Of a stretch of 42,088 bases of DNA, positions 23,225 to 31,789 are shown in pieces (the stretch's first letter is position 1; the number at the start of each line of letters is the position of its first letter). Position numbers and translations under genes: made by a program. The stretch is taken from the NCBI GenBank assembly GCA_003490025.1, contig DNJC01000009.1, positions 13,484-55,571 of the forward strand, in the 5' to 3' direction. Origin of the DNA: Geobacter sp. (lineage in GTDB: Bacteria; Desulfobacterota; Desulfuromonadia; Geobacterales; Geobacteraceae). The notes below the pieces were generated by a model. It was not told the DNA's origin. It made no database searches and saw nothing but the letters and a program-made list of their open reading frames with translations.

Positions 23225-25267
23225 TCAACCTAAAAGCGTCTCCACCGTTTCCAGGAGCATACCCTGGTCGAACGCCCCCTTGACGATGTACGCCTGCGCC
23301 CCCGCCTGCAGCGCCTGCCGTTTGTCCTCGTCGCGCGAAAGCGACGACACGATGATGATCGGCGTCTCGCGGTACCGCTCCGCGGCGCGCAGCGCCCGGG
23401 TCAGTTCGAATCCGTTCATCCCGGGCATCTCCACGTCGGAGATGATCAGGTCGAATGAACCCGCTTCGCTCTTTTCCAGGGCGTCCTCGCCCGACACGGC
23501 CGTCACCACCGCAAAGCCGTGCGTCACCAGGATGCTCTGCTCCATGGTGCGCGTGGTTATGGAGTCGTCCACGACCAGCACCCTGTAGACCTTCTTTTTC
23601 AGCTGCTCCCCGTCGCTGCGCGCCGCCGCGCGGCTCCCGCTGGAGAAGGCCTCGAAGAGGTCGGGAACGTTCAGGATCAGCGCCGGGTTGCCGTCACCCA
23701 TGATGGTCGCGCCGAAGACGAACCTGACGTTCTTGAACTGCCTCCCCAGTCCCTTGACCACCACCTCGGAGTTCCCCAGGTGCGCGTCGACCGTGCAGGC
23801 GATGCGCTGGTCGCAAAGCTTCAGCACGACGGCGGCGACGGGTGCGTTTTCCGCCGCCTCACGCTGGGGGAGCCCGAGCACCGAGGAAAGGGTGTAAAAC
23901 GGGGTGGTGGCGCCGCGGACCTTGATCACCTCGTTCGCCCCCAGCGTGGAGATGTCACGGGGGCGCACCTTGAGGATCTCCTCGACGTAGTTGATGGGGA
24001 GGGCGAAGGTCTCGCCGCCGCAGTCGACGATGAGGGCCTCGATGACGGAGAGGGTGAGCGGGAGCTGCAGCGTGACCTGCGACCACAGGCCCACCTCCGT
24101 GGCCAGGGCGAGGTTCCCCTTCACCCGCTCGATGTTCTTTTTAACCACGTCCATGCCGACGCCGCGTCCCGAGACGTCGGTCACTATGTCGGCGGTGGAG
24201 AAGCCTGGCCTGAGCGTCAGGTAAAGCGCCTCCTCGTCGGTCAGAAGCTCCGCCTCGCGCTGGTCGATCACCCCTCGGGCCAGCGCGGCATCCCTGATCC
24301 GCTGGGCGTCCATGCCGCGGCCGTCGTCTCTCACCTCTACGACGACGAGGCTCCCCTCGTGTCGCGCGTTGACGCTCACCACCCCCTGGCGTGTCTTTCC
24401 CGCCGCCACGCGCTCGTCGGGACCCTCGATGCCATGGCAGACGGCGTTGGTGAGGAGGTGGATCAGCATCGGCTTCAGCCCCTCGAGGAGCACGCGGTCC
24501 ATCTCGATTCCCTGTCCCGCCGTCTCCAGCCGGACTTCCTTTCCCAGCTGCTGCGCCAGGTCGCGCACCAGCCTGTCGAAACCGTCCGAGATGCTCCTCA
24601 CGGGGAGCATCCTGAGCCCCATCGCCTTGCCGTGCAGTTCCTGGATCAGGTAGTCGAGGTAGAGGACGTCCTCCTCCAGCTCGCGGCGGAATTCGAGCAA
24701 CTGTTGCTGGAGCCCGGGGGGAGAGGCGCCGGCGATCTCCTTGAGCGGAACGAGCTTCGCCTCCAGCCTCTTCTTGTTGATGATCATCTCGCCGACCAGG
24801 TTCACCAGGGCGTCCAGGGTCTTCACGTTGGCCCGGACCGTCTCGCTCATATGCTCGGCCTGGGTCTCCCGGCTGTCCGCCTGCACCGGGCGCACCGCCT
24901 CCCCCTTCTCGTACTCGGCGATGAAGCGTTCCACGTCGAGGTTGGGGGCCTCCCCCTTGGCGAGCGCGGCCGTGATCAGTGCAACCGCGTCGGCCCCCTT
25001 CAGCAGCAGGTCGATAGCCTGGGCGTCGACGGCGCGCTCCCCGCGCTCCATCCCCTTCAGCTGCTCCTCCATGGTGTGGGTGATGGCGCTTATGTCGGCA
25101 AGCCCCACCATGCGCGCCGACCCCTTCATGGTGTGCGCGTTCCTCAGGAGTTCGTGCAGAAGCGACATGCGGCTCGGATTGCGCTCCAGCACGAGGAGGC
25201 CGCTCTGCAGCGAGGCGAGGTGCTCCTCCGCCTCCCGGCAGAAGATCTCGATGTACCTGCTTCCCAT
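23225..25267 (-). CDS. cheA: Hybrid chemotaxis kinase CheA with C-terminal receiver
   Basis: A 680-residue kinase. An Hpt domain has His45 in NAHTMKGSARM. Dimerisation and ATPase regions follow (LLTNAVCHGIEGPDERVAAGK, VRDDGRGMDAQRI, GFSTADIVTDVSGRGVGMDVV), then a CheW-like domain (TLQLPLTLSVIEALIVDCGGETFALPI). The final receiver holds Asp611 in LIISDVEMPGMNGFEL. Fusion of CheA to a receiver is typical of Wsp/Frz-like alternative pathways rather than flagellar chemotaxis. The P2 CheY-binding domain is not evident. The ATG directly follows the MCP stop codon. Confidence 0.94.
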   Translation of the reverse strand: MGSRYIEIFCREAEEHLASLQSGLLVLERNPSRMSLLHELLRNAHTMKGSARMVGLADISAITHTMEEQLKGMERGERAVDAQAIDLLLKGADAVALITAALAKGEAPNLDVERFIAEYEKGEAVRPVQADSRETQAEHMSETVRANVKTLDALVNLVGEMIINKKRLEAKLVPLKEIAGASPPGLQQQLLEFRRELEEDVLYLDYLIQELHGKAMGLRMLPVRSISDGFDRLVRDLAQQLGKEVRLETAGQGIEMDRVLLEGLKPMLIHLLTNAVCHGIEGPDERVAAGKTRQGVVSVNARHEGSLVVVEVRDDGRGMDAQRIRDAALARGVIDQREAELLTDEEALYLTLRPGFSTADIVTDVSGRGVGMDVVKKNIERVKGNLALATEVGLWSQVTLQLPLTLSVIEALIVDCGGETFALPINYVEEILKVRPRDISTLGANEVIKVRGATTPFYTLSSVLGLPQREAAENAPVAAVVLKLCDQRIACTVDAHLGNSEVVVKGLGRQFKNVRFVFGATIMGDGNPALILNVPDLFEAFSSGSRAAARSDGEQLKKKVYRVLVVDDSITTRTMEQSILVTHGFAVVTAVSGEDALEKSEAGSFDLIISDVEMPGMNGFELTRALRAAERYRETPIIIVSSLSRDEDKRQALQAGAQAYIVKGAFDQGMLLETVETLLG

Positions 25268-27004
25268 CTAGGCCTCTTCCTCGGTGATCTCCTTGAGCCT
25301 TTCGGCGAGTTCCAGGATCTCGGCGATCGCCTTCTCGGTCTCGTTGGCGGAAAGCGCCACCTGCTGCGCCACGTCGCGCACCTCCGACATGGTCTCGGCC
25401 ATCTGCTCGCAGGCCGAGGTCTGCTGCTGGGTGGAAAGCGAGATCTCCTTGGCGGTCCTCGCCGTCTCCTGGGCCGTGCCGACGATGGATGCGAAGGAGA
25501 GCTGCACCTTGTCCACGAGGCTAGAGGCGTAGTCGACCGCCTTGGTCCCTTCCTCGGTCACCATGATGGTGTTGTTGGTGGCGCTCTGGATCTCGCTGAT
25601 CAGCCCCTTGATCTGGCGGGTCGCCTCGACGGTGCGGTCCGCGAGCCTTTTCACCTCCTGGGCCACGATGGCGAACCGTTTTCCCGCCTCGCCCGCGCCT
25701 GCCGCCTCGATGGCGGCGTTGAGCGCGAGGAGGTTGGTCTGGTCGCTGATCTCGTCGATGATCTCGACGATGCCGCCGATCTTCTGGCTGTTCTCGCCCA
25801 GTTCCAGCATGCTCCGTGCGATGCTCTCCACCTGGCTCCTGACCCGTCCCATCCCCTCGATGGAGTTGGTGACGTCACCGCGGCCGTTGTTGCAGTTCCT
25901 CGTGGTGTCCTCGGCCACCGTTTCCACGGTGCGGGCGTTGTCCGTGATCATCTTGGCCGTGATGGCGATCTCCTCGGAGGTGGTGGTGACCTCCTGGACC
26001 GCGCTCGCCTGCTGGGTGGAGCCGGAGGCCTGCTGGGCGGAGATGGCCATCATCTCGTTGGCGGCGCTGGAGAGCTGTATCACCGCCTCCTTGACCGATG
26101 CGATGAGGCGGCCGCTTCTGCCGATCTCCTCCTTCAGGTCGCGCACGATCACGGTGGTCATCGTGTTGAAGGCCTCGGCGAGGGTCCCGATCTCGTCGTT
26201 GCTCTCGACCGGTATGGTCTCGTCCAGCTCGCCGCCGGTGATGCGGTGCGCCGCGGCGGTCAGCTTGGCCAGGGGGCGCACGGCGCGGCTCACCACCGCG
26301 AGGATGGTGAGCGAGCAGGCGATCAGCATGACCAGCATGCTCGCCACGATCTCGTTTCTGAGCTGGTCCCCTTTCTGCTCGGTTTTCACCATGGAGAAGC
26401 CGATCCTGAAGGCGCCCCAGTGTTTCCCCTGGACGTACACCGGGACCGACAGGTCCCACATCTTCTCGCCGGTGTCGCGCTGGTACACCTGCTTCAGGAA
26501 CGGGTTTATGTTCCGCGCCGCGGCAAGCCCCACCTCGTCGTTGAACATCCGCTTGGTGCGGTTGGCGTTCTTGTCCTTCTCCTTGTCGCCGGTAAGCGGC
26601 GCGGAGTATTTGCCATTGTGCGTGGGCAGATAGCCGTTTCGATCCACGAGGACCGCGAAGACCACCTGGTCGTCCTTGAGGAACTCGTCCTCCAGCGCCT
26701 GGACCGCCTTGTCGGTGAACTTGTCGTACTGGGTGTGGTATTTCTGCGGCTCCGTCCCCGGGATCGGGATGTAGCGCTCGTCGAAGAGCTGCTCCGCCGT
26801 CAGCTCCCCGTTGGCGACCGCCTCCTGGAGTATCCGCTCCATGGACTTGCCCCCCGTCTGCGCCAGGATGCGCGCCTTGGAGAGGAGGTCCTCCTCCATG
26901 TTGGCGATCCGCGAGCGGACGAAGTAGACCGAGAAGGCGGTCATGATGACGATCATGACCATGATGAGGACGCTGACGATCTTTACCGATAGCTTGTTGG
27001 ACAT
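25268..27004 (-). CDS. Methyl-accepting chemotaxis protein
   Basis: A 578-residue transmembrane receptor. Helix 1 is IVSVLIMVMIVIMTAFSVYFV and helix 2 is ASMLVMLIACSLTILAVVSRAV. The periplasmic sensor between them (about residues 30-210) has a WDLSVPVYVQGKHWGAFRIGFSM end typical of single-Cache-like domains. A HAMP domain follows (RPLAKLTAAAHRITGGELDETI). The signalling hairpin tip is INLLALNAAIEAAGAGEAGKRFAIVAQEVKRLA-like, read here as DQTNLLALNAAIEAA and FAIVAQEVKRLADRT. The ligand is unknown. It sits between cheW and cheA. Confidence 0.94.
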   Translation of the reverse strand: MSNKLSVKIVSVLIMVMIVIMTAFSVYFVRSRIANMEEDLLSKARILAQTGGKSMERILQEAVANGELTAEQLFDERYIPIPGTEPQKYHTQYDKFTDKAVQALEDEFLKDDQVVFAVLVDRNGYLPTHNGKYSAPLTGDKEKDKNANRTKRMFNDEVGLAAARNINPFLKQVYQRDTGEKMWDLSVPVYVQGKHWGAFRIGFSMVKTEQKGDQLRNEIVASMLVMLIACSLTILAVVSRAVRPLAKLTAAAHRITGGELDETIPVESNDEIGTLAEAFNTMTTVIVRDLKEEIGRSGRLIASVKEAVIQLSSAANEMMAISAQQASGSTQQASAVQEVTTTSEEIAITAKMITDNARTVETVAEDTTRNCNNGRGDVTNSIEGMGRVRSQVESIARSMLELGENSQKIGGIVEIIDEISDQTNLLALNAAIEAAGAGEAGKRFAIVAQEVKRLADRTVEATRQIKGLISEIQSATNNTIMVTEEGTKAVDYASSLVDKVQLSFASIVGTAQETARTAKEISLSTQQQTSACEQMAETMSEVRDVAQQVALSANETEKAIAEILELAERLKEITEEEA

Positions 27005-27033
27005 ATGGGATCCCCGTTATGCTGTAATATTCT

Positions 27034-27576
27034 TCAGACTTCGCCCACCATGATCTCCGGCGAGCAGAGGAGCGCCTCCATGTCGAGCAGGATCACGGAA
27101 CCCTCCTCCTCGTTGAAGTGCCCCTTGATGAACTGCTGGCGCGCCGCGGACAACCCGGCTGCGGGCTCGAAGGAATCGAGGAAGAGCGCCTGCACCCCGT
27201 GCGCCGCCTCGCAGATGACGCCGGTGGCGAACTGCTCCGATTTCACCACCAGGATCCTGCCGGTGGCCCCTATCTCGGGCTGAGAAAGGCCGAGCATGGG
27301 GCGGATGTCCATCGCCGCCGTGATCTCGCCGCGGAGATTGAATATGCCGCTGATGACGCTTTGCACCGCAGGGACCCGGATCAGCTTGGGGATCCTGATC
27401 ACCTCGCAGGCGTACTGCGTCTCGAAGGCGTAGCGCTCGCCGCCCAGGGTGAAGACCAGGCAGTCCAGCACCTCCTTCGCCTCGCTCTCCTCTTCCTCCA
27501 GCCCCTGCCAGTACTCTTCCCGCATCTGGCTCAGGATGTTGCGAATGTCGTAGCCATCCTCGTTTGCGACGGTCAT
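27034..27576 (-). CDS. cheW: CheW coupling protein
   Basis: A 180-residue CheW-domain protein linking receptor and kinase. The SH3-like fold is visible as CLVFTLGGERYAFETQYACEVIRIP, then GIFNLRGEITAAMDIRPMLGL and ILVVKSEQFATGVICEAAHGVQAL. An N-terminal extension of about 40 acidic residues precedes the domain. AAGGGG lies before the ATG. Separated by 34 bases from cheR upstream and 29 from the MCP downstream. Confidence 0.93.
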   Translation of the reverse strand: MTVANEDGYDIRNILSQMREEYWQGLEEEESEAKEVLDCLVFTLGGERYAFETQYACEVIRIPKLIRVPAVQSVISGIFNLRGEITAAMDIRPMLGLSQPEIGATGRILVVKSEQFATGVICEAAHGVQALFLDSFEPAAGLSAARQQFIKGHFNEEEGSVILLDMEALLCSPEIMVGEV

Positions 27577-27610
27577 CTGTTACCCCTTGGTACGGCACGT
27601 TTTTAATGCT

Positions 27611-29494
27611 TCAGGCGACCCGCGCCAGCGCGCTTTGCAGTTGCAGCATGCAGACTGCACGGGTAAGGCCGCCGGAATAGGGGACCGTCCCGTCCTCGTC
27701 GCGCTTGGCGAGGATCCTGATGCTGTTCCTGATCTCCCGCGCCGCCTCCTTGATCCGGCCCAGCCTCAGGTGCAGCCGGCCCATGTGATAGCGGGGCATG
27801 ATGAAGTCGTGGTCCAAAAGAAGTGCCTTGCGGTATTCGTCCGCGGCCTCGGTGAGGAGGTCGCTGGCGTCCAGCACCACCCCCTTGAGGAAATAGGCCT
27901 CCGGGAGGAGGTCGTTCAACGCCATCACGCGCTGGCAGGTCTCCAGGGCCTCCTCCAGATGTCCCCTTCCCGCCAGTATGAAACCCTTGAGCACCAGTGC
28001 TTCGGCGTGGTCGGGGTGCTGCGAGAGCGTCTGTTCGAGCAGTTCGAACGCGGCGTCGAAATCCTCCTCGTCGAAAAGCCGGCGCGCCGTCAGCATCGCC
28101 GCGTCGGGAACCTGCGGCGCAGTCGGCGGCGCAGGCGGCGCCTGTCGCGGCTGCGGCGCCGCTGTCCGCACCTTCGAACTCCGCTTAGGGGGGAGGGGGA
28201 TCTCCTCCCTAAGCGGCTGCGCAGGGGCGGGCGATGGGGCCGGCTGCGGCTGCGTTCCCTTCGCACTCTGCGCCGCGTGCGGCGTGGGTTTCCCCGTTTT
28301 CCGGTAATAGAAACTCTGTCCCTGCCGGCAGACCTCGAGGTCGAGGTTTTGCTGCAAAAGCGCCTCCGCGTGTCCCAGGAACAGCTGCCCCGAAACCTTG
28401 AGCGCGGCTGAAAACCTCTGCAGCATCGGCTCGACCTGTTCCTGGGGGAAGTAGATCATCACGTTGCGGCAGAATATCGCGTCGAGTTCCGAGAGTTCCT
28501 GGCAGATCCTTTCGGCGCAGGGGGCGGAGAGGTTCAGGTGGTGAAACTCGACCAGTCCTTTCACCTCGTCGCGGATCAGGAAGCTTTCCCCGACCCGGTC
28601 GAAATAGTGGGTCCGCTGGCACCTCTGCGTGATCCTCATGGACCAGGGGGAGTACACCCCGTCACGGGCCTGCTTGAGGGACCTGTTGTTGATGTCGGTG
28701 GCGATGATCTTGATGTCCCGCTCCCTCCAGTCCGGAAGCGCCTGCATGAGAGTCATCGCGATCGAGTACGGCTCCTCTCCGGTGGAGCATCCGGCGGACC
28801 AGATGCGGATCGGCTGTGCGACGGGCGGAGGGGCGTTGGCGAACCGCTGGTGCAGGGCGTCGAAATGCGCAGGGTAGCGGAAGAAGTAGGTTTCCCCGAC
28901 GGTGAGAAACTGCAGCAGTTTCTGCAGCTCGTGCCGGTCCTCCCCGTGCAGCTTCAGGTAGGAGAGGTACTCGCCGTAGCTCTCCAGGCACAAGGCGGAC
29001 ATCCGCTTGCCGAGGCCGCGCACCAGGGAGGCCCGGTTGCGCATATCGAAGTGGAGCCCGGTGCAGGAAAGGATATGTTCGGAGAAGGCGCGGAAGAGTT
29101 CGCCGCTCATCTCGTGCTGGATCCCGGTCCAGGCGTCCAGCCTACGCACAAGGAGGGCGAGGTCGTTCAGGAGGCGCCTGACGTCGAGAGGCTTGGGTAT
29201 GAAATCGAACACGTGCAGCAGTTCACCTTCGAGTCTCAGGCACTCCGAGATCACGATCAGCGGCAGTGTCCGGGTGCCGGTTGCCGTGCGGGCCCTGTGC
29301 TCGATGGCAAGGTAGGGGATTCGCGACGCCTCGACCGCGACGATGACCAGGTCCGGCTTCTGGCGTCGAATGGCGGCGAAACCCTCCGTTTCCTCCAATA
29401 CGGCGCTTGCACGGTGCCCCGCGTCGGTCAGCAACTCGTTCAGGTAGGCGGCAAACGATCCGTTATCGCTGATGATGAGGATTTGCAGTGACAA
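27611..29494 (-). CDS. cheR: CheR methyltransferase with N-terminal pseudo-receiver and C-terminal TPRs
   Basis: A 627-residue fusion and first gene of the chemosensory operon. Residues 1-125 have a receiver-like fold (LQILIISDNGSFAAYLNELL, IPKPLDVRRLL), but the phospho-acceptor position reads LVIVAVEAS, Ala53 in place of Asp. CheR follows (about 130-405): LTVGETYFFR, IRIWSAGCSTGEEPYSIAMTL for SAM, IIATDINNRSLKQA and AIFCRNVMIYF. A Pro/Ala-rich linker leads to TPR-like helices (HPDHAEALVLKGFILAGRGHLEEAL, ALLLDHDFIMPRYHMGRLHLRLG). The start is TTG at 29494 with GAGGA eight bases upstream. It methylates Glu residues on the MCP. Confidence 0.92.
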   Translation of the reverse strand: MSLQILIISDNGSFAAYLNELLTDAGHRASAVLEETEGFAAIRRQKPDLVIVAVEASRIPYLAIEHRARTATGTRTLPLIVISECLRLEGELLHVFDFIPKPLDVRRLLNDLALLVRRLDAWTGIQHEMSGELFRAFSEHILSCTGLHFDMRNRASLVRGLGKRMSALCLESYGEYLSYLKLHGEDRHELQKLLQFLTVGETYFFRYPAHFDALHQRFANAPPPVAQPIRIWSAGCSTGEEPYSIAMTLMQALPDWRERDIKIIATDINNRSLKQARDGVYSPWSMRITQRCQRTHYFDRVGESFLIRDEVKGLVEFHHLNLSAPCAERICQELSELDAIFCRNVMIYFPQEQVEPMLQRFSAALKVSGQLFLGHAEALLQQNLDLEVCRQGQSFYYRKTGKPTPHAAQSAKGTQPQPAPSPAPAQPLREEIPLPPKRSSKVRTAAPQPRQAPPAPPTAPQVPDAAMLTARRLFDEEDFDAAFELLEQTLSQHPDHAEALVLKGFILAGRGHLEEALETCQRVMALNDLLPEAYFLKGVVLDASDLLTEAADEYRKALLLDHDFIMPRYHMGRLHLRLGRIKEAAREIRNSIRILAKRDEDGTVPYSGGLTRAVCMLQLQSALARVA

Positions 29495-29805
29495 GTGGCA
29501 TTCCTCTGGCGGACAAGAAGTGTGGCCGGAGCTAAACCTCGCATGGCGTCGCTTAAAGCGTCATTTTAATAAAACGAATTGGTTTACCATATCCCATCGG
29601 AATGATGAATATTATGGGTTTGCTGGATGAAGGTCAACTAAAAATAGTCTCATCGATAAAATAACGTTTTGAGATTAAGGGGATGTGCGGAAACCGGAAG
29701 CGATCGAGGGGGAAGGAGGGAGCGTCCATCGGGTGAGAAGCGGTCCGAGAGCGGCTTGTTGAGTTCGATCCCCGGCTACCTCACGATCGGACGCTTTAGC
29801 CGAGG
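29495..29805. other. Intergenic region upstream of the chemosensory operon
   Basis: No convincing gene was found here. It must hold the promoter of cheR (minus strand); a GTTTTATTAAAATGA stretch near 29560-29580 is AT-rich but I cannot assign boxes. Bases 29722-29736 (GCGTCCATCGGGTGA) and 29780-29794 (TCACGATCGGACGC) are imperfect inverted repeats just downstream of the 58-residue gene and could be its terminator stem. Confidence 0.4.
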
Positions 29806-29982
29806 CTATCTGAATTCGCGGTGCCTGGGATGGGTGCAAAGGTAATCGTCACCGAAAAGGAAGGCGTAATTGCAGCGACGGCGCTCTCCTTCCGCGAGAC
29901 AGCTGGAGAAATTTTCGTTCATCTGCTTGGTGCGGCAGCGCTGCTGTTCTCCTTTTTCCGTGCCGGTCGCTCGTGGCTGCAT
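29806..29982 (-). CDS. 58-residue Cys/His protein of unknown function
   Basis: A small gene with very good start signals: AAGGAGG six bases before the ATG and a perfect TATAAT box at 30051-30056 about 70 bases upstream. The protein has a basic N-terminal half with QRCRTKQMNENFSSC and a compact C-terminal motif RRCNYAFLFGDDYLCTHPRHREF, where Cys, Cys, His and His could bind zinc or another metal. I recognise no named family. It stands alone between the chemosensory operon and wecB. Codons are less GC-biased than neighbours, though it is too short to draw conclusions about transfer. Confidence 0.72.
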   Translation of the reverse strand: MQPRATGTEKGEQQRCRTKQMNENFSSCLAEGERRRCNYAFLFGDDYLCTHPRHREFR

Positions 29983-30050
29983 GGTTCACCTCCTTGGGAT
30001 GAGACGGGACTGGAAGCCTCTGTTAATGATGAAGCTGAACGTACATATTT

Positions 30051-30078
30051 ATTATATAACTCAAATGAAAAAATCAAG
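30051..30078 (-). promoter_or_regulatory. Promoter of the 58-residue gene
   Basis: On the minus strand CTTGAT (30078-30073) lies 16 bases before a perfect TATAAT (30056-30051) in an AT-rich island. The leader to the ATG at 29982 is about 60 bases. Confidence 0.55.
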
Positions 30079-30149
30079 AGCGACATTTCCAATGCAGGGG
30101 GAGTATTGCGCCGTCGCCGTTGCATTCGCAGACAATGCTGTTAAAAATT

Positions 30150-30299
30150 TATAATCTTTTTGCCGGTCGATACCTTCGTATCGGCTCCCGCTTTCCCGCA
30201 AACCGTGCCGTAAAGGGAGGTTGTAGCAACCAGAGAAGGAAGTCGTGCTCGACGTGCTGACCTGCCCGACGTCGACGCGTGCTCCCGAAGCGAGGGTCT
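30150..30299. other. Possible structured leader before wecB
   Basis: The gap holds small perfect hairpins: CGATAC-CTTC-GTATCG near 30163-30178 and GGTTG-TAG-CAACC near 30219-30231, plus GACGT/ACGTC palindromes near 30251-30275. They could be an RNA leader of wecB or lie upstream of the divergent small gene. It does not match any riboswitch consensus I know well. No gene is evident. Confidence 0.3.
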
Positions 30300-31406
30300 A
30301 TGAACGTTTTGCTTGTTGCGGGCGCGCGTCCGAATTTCATGAAGATCGCGCCGATCTACCGGGCGTCGCTTTTGTATGGTTCCGTACGCTGCTCCATCGT
30401 GCATACCGGGCAGCATTACGACCGCGAGATGTCAGGCACCTTCTTCGAGGAACTCGAGATACCGGAGCCGGCCTATTCGCTCAATGCCGGCTCCGGAAGC
30501 CACGCGGTGCAGACCGCTGCCGTGATGGTCGCCTTCGAGCAGGTCTGCCTGCAGGAAAAGCCGGACCTCGTGATGGTGGTAGGCGACGTGAATTCCACCC
30601 TGGCCTGCAGCATCGTGGCGAAGAAGTGCGGGATAACGGTCGCCCACGTGGAGGCAGGGTTAAGATCCTTTGACCTTGCCATGCCCGAGGAGATCAACCG
30701 GATGGTCACCGACGCCATTTCCGACCTCTTCTTCGTCACGGAGGAGAGCGGCGCGGACAACCTGCTCAGGGAGGGCAAGGCGCCCGGCGCCATCCACGCG
30801 GTCGGGCATGTGATGGTCGACAACCTGCTGCGCCAGGTGGAGCGCCTGTCGCTGCAGGACGTAGGGAACTTCCAGGGGTACTCCCTGAAACAGCGGGGTA
30901 AGCCCTACCTGTTTCTCACCCTGCATCGTCCCTCCAACGTCGACCGCAGGGAGGTGTTCCAGGGGATAGCGGCCGCCATTAACACCCTGGCCGCGGACAG
31001 GTCGGTGGTGTTCCCGGTGCACCCGCGCACGAGGAGCATGATGGAGGCGCACGGCATCTCCTTGTCGCAGCGGGTGGTCCTCCTCCCGCCTCTTGGCTAT
31101 CGCGAGGCGCTGTACCTCTGGAAGGACGCCGAGTGCGTCCTGACCGACAGCGGCGGGCTCCAGGAAGAGACCACGGCGCTGGGGGTTCCCTGTGTCACCA
31201 TCCGGGAAAACACGGAGCGTCCGGTCACCGTGGAGATGGGTACCAACGTCCTTGCCGGGGTCACGGCGGACAGGATCGTTGCCGGGTACCGGGAAAGCCT
31301 GGAGAAGCGCAGCAGCGCCACCGTTCCTCCCCTTTGGGACGGCAAGGCCTCTGAGCGGATCTGGCAGGTACTGGCGGGCCAGCCCGCCGGGATCGAGACA
31401 CCTTGA
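30300..31406 (+). CDS. wecB: UDP-N-acetylglucosamine 2-epimerase (non-hydrolysing)
   Basis: A 368-residue cytosolic enzyme interconverting UDP-GlcNAc and UDP-ManNAc for polysaccharide synthesis. Family blocks: LLVAGARPNFMKIAPIYRA, IVHTGQHYDREMS, VMVVGDVNSTLACSIVAKK, VAHVEAGLRSFDLAMPEEINR, TLHRPSNVD, VFPVHPRTR and LTDSGGLQEETTALGVPC, which hold the catalytic Asp/Glu/His and UDP contacts. The ATG at 30300 with GAGGG just upstream starts at the first conserved strand. No other sugar-nucleotide gene is adjacent, so it is a single epimerase rather than part of a visible cluster. Confidence 0.93.
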   Translation: MNVLLVAGARPNFMKIAPIYRASLLYGSVRCSIVHTGQHYDREMSGTFFEELEIPEPAYSLNAGSGSHAVQTAAVMVAFEQVCLQEKPDLVMVVGDVNSTLACSIVAKKCGITVAHVEAGLRSFDLAMPEEINRMVTDAISDLFFVTEESGADNLLREGKAPGAIHAVGHVMVDNLLRQVERLSLQDVGNFQGYSLKQRGKPYLFLTLHRPSNVDRREVFQGIAAAINTLAADRSVVFPVHPRTRSMMEAHGISLSQRVVLLPPLGYREALYLWKDAECVLTDSGGLQEETTALGVPCVTIRENTERPVTVEMGTNVLAGVTADRIVAGYRESLEKRSSATVPPLWDGKASERIWQVLAGQPAGIETP

Positions 31407-31471
31407 CAAGTAGAGATGGTGGATATAATATATGCGAAAGTTTGAATATCATTTCACAAGGAGCCTGATAG

Positions 31472-31651
31472 ATGCCAATTTTTGAGTATCTTTGCAAAAA
31501 ATGCGGTAACCGTTTCGAGAAGCTGCAAAAGGGTGGCACGGACGAGCAGAACCTCTGCCCGACCTGCGGTTCGGTGGAAGTGAAGAGAGAGCTGTCCGTA
31601 TTCGCTTCCGGCAGTCCCACCTCCGCGACCAAGTGCTACAGCGGCGGCTGA
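31472..31651 (+). CDS. FmdB-family zinc-ribbon protein
   Basis: A 59-residue protein beginning MPIFEYLCKKCGNRFEKLQK with a second CPTCGS pair: the zinc ribbon of the FmdB family, described as putative regulatory proteins but without an agreed function. The tail ends FASGSPTSATKCYSGG. AAGGAG lies nine bases before the ATG. A terminator follows at 31700. Confidence 0.9.
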   Translation: MPIFEYLCKKCGNRFEKLQKGGTDEQNLCPTCGSVEVKRELSVFASGSPTSATKCYSGG

Positions 31652-31699
31652 AGGTTCTGAGCACTGCGCCAGTTGGGCGCATGCCGCAACAGAAACGAC

Positions 31700-31734
31700 G
31701 GGAGGGGGTTCCACACTGCCCCTCCTGTTTTTTT
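31700..31734 (+). terminator. Rho-independent terminator after the FmdB-type gene
   Basis: GGAGGGG (31701-31707) pairs with CCCCTCC (31719-31725) across an 11-base loop and is followed by TGTTTTTTT. Confidence 0.8.
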
Positions 31735-31789
31735 GTCCGTAACCCCGTAAGCGCGCGTTGCTGCAATATTGTGCATATGAAAACAACTG

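Noticed and set aside
23519..26992. Plus-strand open frame of 1157 residues opposite the chemosensory genes
   Set aside because: It is an antisense shadow of cheA and the MCP, rich in His, Leu, Asp and Val from GC-biased third positions, with no domain or ribosome site.
29821..30144. Plus-strand frame of 107 residues between the chemosensory operon and wecB
   Set aside because: It lacks a ribosome site; the minus strand of the same DNA carries the 58-residue gene with promoter and AAGGAGG.
30179..30299. Possible cyclic-di-GMP (GEMM) riboswitch before wecB
   Set aside because: A GCAAACC string is present but the GACGCAAAGCC and GGTTGCC blocks expected for the class are missing in the right order.
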